Part shown: one piece after another, positions 56,378 through 64,000 of the stretch | Position numbering within the stretch: the stretch's first letter is position 1 | Layout: each line of letters begins with the position of its first letter | From: Antilocapra americana | Lineage: Eukaryota > Chordata > Mammalia > Artiodactyla > Antilocapridae | Reading direction: 5' to 3' | Assembly: GCA_007570785.1 (NCBI GenBank) | Contig: ML661885.1 | Location: 34,369,714 to 34,433,713, forward strand | Length of the DNA stretch: 64,000 nt | The notes under the pieces: generated by a model | Told to the model about the DNA's origin: nothing | What the model saw: the letters and a program-made list of their open reading frames with translations, nothing else | Database searches by the model: none | Made by a program: the position numbers and the translations under genes

Positions 56378-57731
56378 CATATATCACATCTTCTTTTTCC
56401 ATGCATCTATTGATGGACACTTAGATTGTTTCTCTATCTTAGCTATTGTAAATAATGGTGCTATGAACATAGGGTGCATAAATCCTTTCTAATTACTGTT
56501 TCAATTTTCTTTGTTTAAATGCCCAGAGTGGAATTGCTGGATCATATGGTAGTTTAATTTTTAATTTTTGAAAAATATCCATATGCTTTCCATAGCAGCT
56601 ACACCAATTTACATTCCCAATAACACTGCACCTTCGTCCCCTTTATCCCACCTCCTTTCCAACACTTGTTATTTCTTATCTTTTTGATATGGTGGATTCT
56701 GATATGTGAGGTTTCTTATTATGGTTTCAAATTTGCATTTCCCTGATGATTAGTGTTATTGAGCATCTTTTCATGCTTCTGTTGGCTATCTGTATGTCTT
56801 CTATGAGAAAATGTCTATTCAGATCCTCTGCCTATTTTTAATCAAGTTATTTGGTGTTTTTGAGTTTGAGTTTTATGAGTTCTTCATGTATTTTTGATAC
56901 TAACACTTTATCAGATATATCACTTGCAAATAACTTCTTCCAATCAGTAGGTGGCTTTTTCTCATGTTGATAGTCTAATTCACACTGCAAAAGCCTTTTA
57001 GTTTTTTGTGGTTCCATTTATTTATTTTTGCTTTTGTTTCCTTTGCCTGAGAAGATATATTGCAAAAAATAATTTATTAAGGCTAGGGCTAAAGAGCTTA
57101 CTGCCTATATTTCCTTTAGAAGTTTTATGGATTCAAGTCTTTCATTTAAATCCTTATTTTTAATTTATTTTTTGCATGGTGTGAGAGAGTAATCCAGTTC
57201 AATTCTTTTGTATATAGCTGTCCAGTTTTCCCAGCACCATTTACTGAAGAGGGTGTCTTTTCCCCATTGTATACTCTTGCCTCCTTTGTTGTAGATTAAT
57301 TGCCCATATAAGTGTGGGTTCATTTCTGGGCTCAGTATTCTGTTCCATTGTTCTGTGTTTTTGTACCAGCACCATACTGTTTCCCCTAATGTAGCTTTCC
57401 AGGATAGTTTGAAATCCGAGCGTGTGATCCTTTCAGCTTTGATCTTCTTTCTCAAAATCGTTTTGGCAATTCAGGGTCTTCTGTGTTTCCATACAAAATT
57501 TAGAAATATTTGTTCTAGTTCTATAAAAACTAGAATTGGCATTTTGATAGAAATTGCTTTGAATTTGTAGATTACCTTGAGCAGTTTGGTTATTTTAACA
57601 ATATCTATTCTTTCAATCCATTAACATGGTATACTTTTCAACCTATTTGTGTCATCCTCAATTTCTTTCATCAGTGTCTTACAGTTCTCCAAGTATAGGT
57701 GTTTTACCTCCTTAAGTTACATTAACTCCTA

Positions 57732-58194
57732 GATATTTTTTAAAATTTATTTATTTACTTTTTAAAAATTTTCTTTACAAAAACCAAAAATGTTGGTTTT
57801 GCCATACATTGACATGAATCCGCCATGGGTATACATGTGTTCCCCTTCCAGAACCCCCCTCCCTCCTCCCTCCTGATTCCCTCTCTCTGGGTCATCCCGG
57901 TGCACCAGCCCTGAGCATCAAACCTGGGCTGGCGATTGATTTCACATATGATAATTAACATGTTTCAATGCCGTTCTCCCATATCATCCCACCCTTGCCC
58001 TCTCCCATATAGTCCAAAAGACTGTTCTATACATCTGTGTTTCTTTTGCTGGCTCGCATACAGGGTTCTTGTTACCATCTTTCTAAATTCCATATATATG
58101 CATTAGTATACTGTATTTTTGTTTTTCTTTCTGGCTTACTTCACTCTGTATAATAGGCTCCAGTTCTATCCACCTGAGTAGAACTGATATTTTT
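57732..58194 (-). mobile_element. Young L1 3' end inside an older L1, with TSD
   Basis: L1-BT 3' UTR (57741-58185): 'gttggttttgccatacattg', C-rich tract 57853-57870, 'tttcacatatgataattaac', ending 'tccacctgagtagaact'. TSD 'gatattttt' at 57732-57740 and 58186-58194. Nearly the same 3' UTR as the L1 at 25.6 kb. Confidence 0.93.
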
Positions 58195-58330
58195 AAATTT
58201 TTGATGTATTTGTAAATAGGATTGTTTTCTTAGTTTCTCTTCCTGATTGTTTTTAGACTAAAGGAATGAAATAGACCTATATATTAATTTTGTATCCTAC
58301 AGTTTTGCCAACTCATTGTTCAATTCAGAC

Positions 58331-59060
58331 GGCTCAGAGGGTCTTAAGGCAGCCGAACTGCTTGTGGGTTGAGCCTGGCCCATTGGACCAATAAGCTAGA
58401 AGGAGGATTTAACGTGGCACTCACCAGCACCAGTGTCCTCATGGTAGAAGGAGCTCATCAGAATGGCTGCTGCCCATGTCTATTAATATATTCCCAGGGT
58501 GAGCTCCAGTTGTCTCCTGCCTCTCTAGGAGGTTCTCCAAGATCAGCAGATGGCTCTGACTCAGGCTTTTTTCAAATCACTGCTTCTTCCCTGGGTCCTA
58601 GAATGTGTGAAATTTTGTGTGCACCCTATAAGAGTGGAGACTTTATTTCCCAGAGCCCTCTAGCTCTGCTGATATTGAGTCCTGCTGGCCTTCAAAGCCA
58701 AACATTTTTGGGATGTGCCTTCCTGGTGCAAGTGTCCTGCACTGGGGATCCCAGTGTGGGGATCAGATCCCTTGTTCCTTGAGGAGAAACTCTGCAGTTG
58801 TAATTATCCTCTCATTTGTAAGTCACCTACCTAGGGATATGGGTCTTGACTATACTGTGTCTCCTTCCCCTCAAAGCCATGTTGTTGTGGCTCCTTGTCT
58901 ATACCTTAAGATGTAGAAGATATTTTCTTCTAGTCTTTAATCTTCAACATTTGTTGTATAAATAGTTTTAATTTTTATGTGTCTGTCGGGGAGGTGAGCT
59001 CAGGGCACTGTCCCCTCCATTAATCATTTTTTGATGATCCTGGCTGCCAGTGTTTTGATG
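58331..59060 (-). mobile_element. L1 5'-end-like block
   Basis: Follows, in reverse, a mammalian L1 5'-end sequence as I remember it: 'tctctaggaggttctccaag', 'cttccctgggtcctagaatg', 'gccttcaaagccaaacattt', 'tatgggtcttgactatactg', 'gtagaagatattttcttcta', 'gggaggtgagctcagggcac'. It lies directly upstream (in element sense) of the L1 ORF2 relic, with ORF1 and half of ORF2 missing. The 137-codon plus frame at 58369-58782 is antisense to it and not a gene. Confidence 0.65.
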
Positions 59061-59179
59061 TCCTTCTACACCCATGCCTAGAACCCTTCTGCAGTATTTA
59101 TTTTACCAGCACAGCGATTGCTATGTTTCAATTGTACAGGCTCTCAAAAGTGCTTTTCTGATCCATATGTCTTTACGTC

Positions 59180-59570
59180 TCCTCATCCCACTGGATTATA
59201 GAATCTCAGTACTTGGAACTGAACTTAGAAAACAGAAATCATGGGCACACATGCACACATTTTAAGGTTGGGGAAACTGAAGCCCAAAATGGTGAACTCT
59301 TTAGCCAGTGTTTAGTTTTACAGTCTTGTATGACTCTTTCTGACCCCCTGGACTATAGCCCACGAGACTCCTCTGTCCATGGGATACTCCAGGCAAGAAT
59401 ACTGGAGTGGGTTGCCATGTCCTCCTCCAGGAGACCTTCTCAACCCAGTGATCAAAGCCATGTATCCTGCATTGTCCATCTTTACCACTGAACCACCAGG
59501 GAAGCCCAATATCACACAGAAAATTAATAACTCGGGGCCAGAGCCAGATCTCTAATTTGTAGATTAGTCT
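59180..59570 (-). repeat. MIR SINE relic, split by a SINE
   Basis: Left piece to 59312 ('ttaaggttggggaaactgaa', 'gcccaaaatggtgaactctt') and right piece from 59508 ('aatatcacacagaaaattaa', 'taactcggggccagagccag') make the MIR core in reverse when joined across the Bov-tA. Confidence 0.78.
59313..59507 (-). mobile_element. Bov-tA SINE
   Basis: Reverse complement: 'tacagtcttgtatgactctt', 'gtccatgggatactccaggc', 'ggagtgggttgccatgtcct', head 'ccatctttaccactgaacca' and 'ccagggaagccc'. Inserted in the MIR. Confidence 0.93.
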
Positions 59571-60998
59571 TTTTCCTAAATTGTGTTGGGTATTTCTTGG
59601 TCACCAGTCCTTATTCACAATTCAGTTATTTCTCCACAAGATGAGATTGTTTCTGTGTCTGGAGCACTGTCCTCAACCTACTCTAATTACAACTTTGTGG
59701 ATTACACTCAATTTCAGAAAAAGCAGCTTCTGCACACGATTGTGAATTTTATTTGCTTTTGCTGTAGGGGCAACAAAGTACACCTGAAAGGGATTTAAAT
59801 TAAAGACTGTAATATTTATCTTTGTTATCCATTTTCCTTTCATATGTTCCTTGTTATTAGTACATATGTTAAGAAGCTAAGTATTCCATTAATGACACTC
59901 TTAAAAGATATTTACAAGTAAGTACAGAAGAAATGTATAATAATGAAGATTTTGGACATCATTCTAAGACATATTATGAATATGCCTATTCCTTTGAGGT
60001 AATCTACCTCTTTTCCCCAGTATCTAGAGGGAAAAAGATCACCGGTTCTTGAAAAAAAATTGAGCCCTTGTTAGAGAGGGCCTGTTGGAAAATTCTTTCA
60101 TCCACTTTTTGGTGACTCTCCAAATAAGCTTAAATATTATTTCTTTTACAAAAAAAATAATAAGGATTATTCTATAATTACCCTCATGTCAAATATTTCC
60201 AAGTCTATATCATGATGTACTAAGCTTCATGATTGTTTATATTTTCATATATATTCCCTATTGATATAATATCTATATGATTTTCTTCCTCTCATTTTAA
60301 GTTTACATATCCTGGTTTTATGTTCTCCAAATAGTACTCTCATCTTTTAAAAGTCAATACTTGTCCACTCTAGTCCATGTGGTTCTATAAGACAATGTCT
60401 CTACCTTTAGATATAAGAGGGGGAATGTAACCAAGATATGTCCAATTAGGTCACTGAAGTCACCTGGTTATAGGGATAAATTCAGGAGAAAGCATGTGTC
60501 CCAATCAAAGGCTATGAGACTCTATTTTAAGACATTTATTGGAATTATTGGATAGAATGTTGAGAACATAATTTATAAAGTGAAGTTGGTACAACCAGCA
60601 AGAAAAGAAAGTATTTGAGACTTAAACCAATATAGAAAGAAGCAAAACTGAAAGATGGATGGAGTAAGTTGGAGGTCAACTGATATTGGTTAAGGTTTTG
60701 AATAACCATGCATAAAGTTTTATTAATTTTTTAGCGTAAGACAGTTTCAATTATTTTTAAATGTCACTTGCAGTGGGAAGATCCTGACCAATTCTATGTC
60801 AAAACTTGTTTTATAAACCTATATCTCATATCATCATTCTCTGTTGTATTCATACTACTTTTAGAAAAATGGAACTCATTGAAAAGTTTAACTGGAAACA
60901 ATGCAAGACCCCAAAGTGGAGAATTGCATGTTTTCTAAAATGCAGAGGAAACACTGATAGTAAATAATAATGGGTTGGTAACAAAATTTGAATTTTTT
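59571..60998. other. Unassigned AT-rich sequence
   Basis: About 1.4 kb with no recognisable repeat or gene. Confidence 0.55.
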
Positions 60999-61202
60999 AA
61001 AAAGTAAACTACAATTACCATATGTCTAATCAATTGCCAGCCCAGGATTGATGCTCGGGGCTGGTGCAATGAGATTTCCCGGGGGGAGGGAGGAGGAAGG
61101 GGGGTCCTGGAGGGGGAGCATATGTAAACCCATGGTGATATCATGTCATTGTATGGCAAAACTAATAAAAAAAGAAAGAAAGAAAGAAAAAAGTAAACTA
61201 CA
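60999..61202 (+). mobile_element. L1 3' end, very short copy with TSD
   Basis: About 174 bases of young L1-BT 3' UTR (61014-61187): 'ccagcccaggattgatgctc', G-rich tract 61078-61120, 'tcatgtcattgtatggcaaa', tail of GAAA units. TSD 'aaaaagtaaactaca' at 60999-61013 and 61188-61202 (15 bp, identical). Confidence 0.95.
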
Positions 61203-61764
61203 GTAATCAATATGGTATTTAGCACAGCTTAATTAATGAAGATGGAGAGGAAGGAATGAATGCACAGATGTTGGAGAAGAAAAACATCCGCACATGGAAA
61301 TAATAACAACATTTACAGATTTTTGTGCTTTTGGTGACAGTTAGATGATTCAGTGCATTTGGAGACTGGGGAGCAGGGACAATTATGAAAGAAGAGATTA
61401 CTGTTATATCTTTGCTGAGTTTCCTTGGTCTGGCACCAAGGCAGCTAGCTATAGAACTCTGGCACTGGATCATAGTTAGATAAGTCCATGTACATGTCCT
61501 GTGTGTAAAGAAGATGGTTTAATGAGTGAAGGAGGAATTAGTATCATCATGGCCCTAGAGACAGAACATGAAGCTGAGGCTGGGACAGTGGGAGCTCACA
61601 GAAATTGTGAGAACTGGATAGAGCCTGGCATGGAAAATCTTAAAAGAAAGGGAAGTAAACTGAAAAAGGAAGTATCTTTTTCTGTTTTACCCATATGATA
61701 AGGCTAAGGAGGATTAGCTAAAAGTAATGTTCTAGCAAAGGAGCAAAGAAAAGATATACCCATT
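61203..61764. other. Unassigned sequence
   Basis: No recognisable feature. A 65-codon frame at 61501-61698 is not recognisable. Confidence 0.55.
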
Positions 61765-62348
61765 TGAATGGAGAGTTACAAAGAATAGCAAGGAGAGATA
61801 GAAAGCTTTCCTCAGCAACCAATGCAAAGAAAGAGAGGATAACAACACAAAGGGAAAGACTAGAGATCTTTTCAAGAAAAATCAGAGATACCAAGGGAAC
61901 ATTTCATGCAAAGATGGGCTCAATAAAGGACAGAAATGGTAGGGACCTAATAGAAGCGAAAGATATTAAGAAGAGGTGGCAAGAATACACAGAACTTTAC
62001 AAAAAAGATCTTCATGACCCAGATAATCATGATGGTGTGATCACTCACCTAGAGCCAGACATCCTGGAATGTGAAGTCAAGTGGGCCTCAGGACGCATCA
62101 CTATGAACAAAGCTAGTGGAGGTGATGGAATTCCAGTTGAGCTACTTCAAATCCTCAAAGATGACACTATGAAAGTGCTGCACTCAATATGCCAGCAAAT
62201 ATGGAAAACTCAGCAGGGGCCACAGGACTGCAAAAGGTCAGTTTTCATTCCAAGTCCAAAGAAAGGCAATGCCAAAGAATGTTCGAACTACTGCATAATT
62301 GCATTCACCTCACATGTGATACTCAAAATTCTCCAAGCCAGGCCTTAA
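61764..62348 (+). pseudogene. BovB reverse-transcriptase N-terminal relic (194 codons)
   Basis: The second longest clean frame. It is the stretch of the BovB polyprotein from the inter-domain linker to the start of the RT fingers; the N-terminal endonuclease is absent and the frame stops (TAA) where the family continues with 'L-Q-Q-Y'. The methionine at 61764 is internal. Product, if any, would lack catalytic residues. Confidence 0.9.
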
Positions 62349-63562
62349 CAGTACATAAATCATGAATTTCCAGATGTTCAAGCTGGATTTAGAAAAAGCA
62401 GAGGAACCAGAGATCAAATTCCCAACATCTGCGGGATCATTGAAAAAGCAAGAGAGTTCCAGAAAAACATCTGCTTTATTGACTATGCCAAAGCCTGTGT
62501 CTGTGTACAGCACAACAAACTGTAGAAAATTCTTCAAGAGATGGGAATACCAGACCACCCGACCTGCCTCCTGAGAAATCTGTATGGAGGTCAGTAAGCA
62601 ACAGTTAGAACTGGACATGGAACAACAGATTGGTTCCAAATAGGGAAAGGAGTATGTCAAGGCTGTATATTGTCACCCTGTTTATTTAACTTATATGCAG
62701 AGTACATCATGAGAAACGCTGGGCTGGAAGAAGCACAAGCTGGAATCAAGATTGCCAGGAGAAATATCAATAACCTCACATATGCAGATGACACCCCCCT
62801 GATGGCAGAAAGTGAAGAAGAACTAAAGAGCCTCTTGATGAAAGTGAAAGAGGAGAGTGCAAAAGTTGGCTTAAAACTCAACATTCAGAAAACTACAGCC
62901 ATGGCATCTGGTCCCATCACTTCATGACAAATAGATGAGGAAACAATGGGAAAAGTGAGAGACTTTATTTTTGGGGGGCTTGGAAATCACTGCACATGGT
63001 GACTGCAGCCATGAAATTAAAAGACGCTTGCTCCTTGGAAGAAAAGTTATGACCAACCTCAACAGCATATTAAAAAGCAGAGACATTACTTTGCCAACAG
63101 TGGTCCGTCTAGTCAAAGCTATGGTTTTTCCAGTAGTCATGTATGGATGTGAAAGTTGGAGTATAAAAAAAGCTGAGTGCCAAAGAATTGATGCTTTTGA
63201 ACTGTGGTGTTGGAGAAGACTCTTGAGAGTCCCTTGGACTGCAAGGAGATCCAACCAGTCCATCCTAAAGGAAATCAGTCCTGAATATTCATTGGAAGGA
63301 CTGATGCTGAAGCTGAAACTGCAATACTTTGGCCACCTGATGCGAAGAATTGACTCAGTGGAAAAGACTCGGATGCTGGGAAAGATTGAAGGCAGAGGAG
63401 GAGATGACAGGGGATGAGATGGTTGGATGGCATCACCGACTCAATGGACATCAATCTGAGTAAATTCCAGGAGTTGGCAATGGACAGGGAGGCCTGGCAT
63501 GCTGCAATCCATGGGGTTGCAAAGAATCGGACGTGAGTAAGCAGTTGAACTAAACTGAACTG
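61765..63562 (+). mobile_element. BovB LINE, longest copy (about 1.8 kb)
   Basis: Begins in the linker between endonuclease and RT ('tggagagttacaaagaatag') and reaches the 3' end 'gaactaaactgaactgaa'. Frames: 61764-62348 (194 codons) covers 'IRDTKGTFHAKMGSIKDRNG', 'NKASGGDGIPVELLQILKDD' and 'FIPSPKKGNAKECSNY', the RT fingers region; 62670-62927 holds the palm with Y-A-D-D near 62779-62790; 62971-63417 holds '[20 protein letters not shown]' near the C-terminus. Breaks include stops at 62348, 62523 and about 62927, and a frame change near 62970. No endonuclease domain. Inactive. Confidence 0.95.
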
Positions 63563-63734
63563 AATGTTCTTGCTCACAGCCTGGGTTTTTCAGGCTCCTC
63601 AGATTATTATATAAATTTGAGAAAATGAAAATAGGAATTCTTGAGTTTTACTTTAATGTAGTTTAGCCATCATATCAGTCAAATTTTTTCATAATCACCT
63701 CTTTGTTTGTTGTGTTTGTTTTCAAAAATAACAT
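63563..63734. other. Unassigned sequence between BovB and L1
   Basis: No recognisable feature. Confidence 0.6.
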
Positions 63735-64000
63735 GGCACTTGCAACGACAGAGGTGGACCTTGGGGGCATTATGATAAGTGAAATAAATCAGATGGAGAA
63801 GGACAAGCACTAGATGATCTCACTTATGTGTGAAATATAATAAAAGAAAATAAAAAATAGAATGTGGTAGATTAAAATTCTTAGGTGCAAAATTCTCATT
63901 TTGCATATGTGTTCAATGCAAAATGTGATACTAAATAAACATGGCTTTTTTCTTTTAATATAAGATACCATATGGTGACTATAGTCAGCAGTACTGTATT
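63735..64000 (+). mobile_element. L1 3' UTR, runs off the window
   Basis: 'gtggaccttgggggcattat', 'gataagtgaaataaatcaga', 'agatgatctcacttatgtgt' are the L1 end-of-ORF2/3' UTR wording; 'atatggtgactatagtcagc' and 'agtactgtatt' at the window edge are its later part, with a middle section deleted or diverged. Confidence 0.8.

Larger units (their letters stand above)
55591..58330 (-). mobile_element. Old L1 LINE: 3' UTR and ORF2 C-terminal half
   Basis: Minus-strand L1: 3' UTR ('caacatagtgatctgacatt', 'ttgtatcttttaatctttat', 'ctctggcaaccactcgtttg'), end of ORF2 ('gagtggaattgctggatcat'), then ORF2 to 'ttgtatcctacagttttgcc'. A 96-codon frame (57165-57455) still encodes 'WNRILSPEMNPHLYGQLIYN' and '[19 protein letters not shown]'. 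Interrupted by a Bov-tA dimer (56076-56377) and a young L1 3' end (57741-58185). Inactive. Confidence 0.88.

Noticed and set aside
58369..58782. A 137-codon plus-strand frame as a possible gene
   Set aside because: Coincides with a minus-strand L1 5'-end-like block; no start context, splice signal or protein domain.
1..64000. Prokaryotic features (operons, CRISPR arrays, origins, ribosome binding sites)
   Set aside because: The repeat content is that of a ruminant nuclear genome; no regularly spaced repeat array other than the 33-34-bp decayed repeat was seen, and no prokaryotic gene density.

Overview
This is nuclear DNA of a ruminant, very probably a bovid. BovB (RTE-class) LINEs, tRNA-Glu-derived Bov-tA SINEs, a Bov-A2-like SINE and ruminant L1 3' ends occur together, which is diagnostic of Ruminantia; the species cannot be fixed by reading alone. 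I find no intact protein-coding gene, RNA gene, CRISPR array, origin or operon. Nearly all longer open frames are relics of BovB or L1, their antisense shadows, or chance frames. Repeat names come from remembered family consensus features, not a database search. Boundaries are good to a few bases where a target-site duplication (TSD) is quoted and to about 10-30 bases otherwise.

Layout. 0-10 kb is mostly unmatched AT-rich sequence with traces of L2/MIR, one BovB 3' part (2.1-2.9 kb), a Bov-tA pair flanked by a 42-bp direct repeat (4.2-4.6 kb) and another Bov-tA pair (8.1-8.4 kb). 10-20 kb holds an L1 3' end, a MER5A-type DNA transposon, a Bov-A2, a Bov-tA dimer and a long decayed L1 zone (15.45-19.5 kb) into which three Bov-tA SINEs, one BovB and a further Bov-tA inserted. 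20.8-23.2 kb is two head-to-tail BovB elements. 25.4-27.6 kb is a young 5'-truncated L1 lying inside a Bov-tA SINE, with a long ORF2 C-terminal relic.

27.6-35.95 kb is the quietest part: more than 8 kb without a ruminant-specific insertion, carrying a few locally GC-richer patches and splice-site-like signals. If the window contains functional host sequence, this is the likeliest place, but no gene can be named. 36-48 kb has scattered Bov-tA, MIR and MER5-like copies, a cetartiodactyl CHR-type SINE, a short L1 3' end with a 16-bp TSD, a possible decayed coding sequence (41.2-41.7 kb), and an L1 ORF2 relic split by about 1.1 kb that contains a 33-34-bp degenerate tandem repeat.

48.9-50.3 kb has two minus-strand BovB 3' parts with different TSDs. 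53.8-54.4 kb is an L1 with an apparent 5' inversion. 55.2-59.06 kb is a minus-strand L1 complex with a duplicated 3' end, a Bov-tA dimer, a young L1 insertion and a detached L1 5'-end-like block. The right end has a MIR split by a SINE, a tiny L1 3' insertion with a 15-bp TSD, the longest BovB (61.77-63.56 kb) and an L1 3' end running off the window.

The 'system' here is the ruminant retrotransposon ecology: BovB and L1 supply reverse transcriptase; Bov-tA and Bov-A2 share BovB-derived sequence and are understood to be mobilised by BovB. I did not find a convincing previously undescribed system. The most checkable oddities are the nested insertions, the long SINE-flanking duplication, the tandem repeat at 45.6 kb and the candidate microexon at 29.1 kb.
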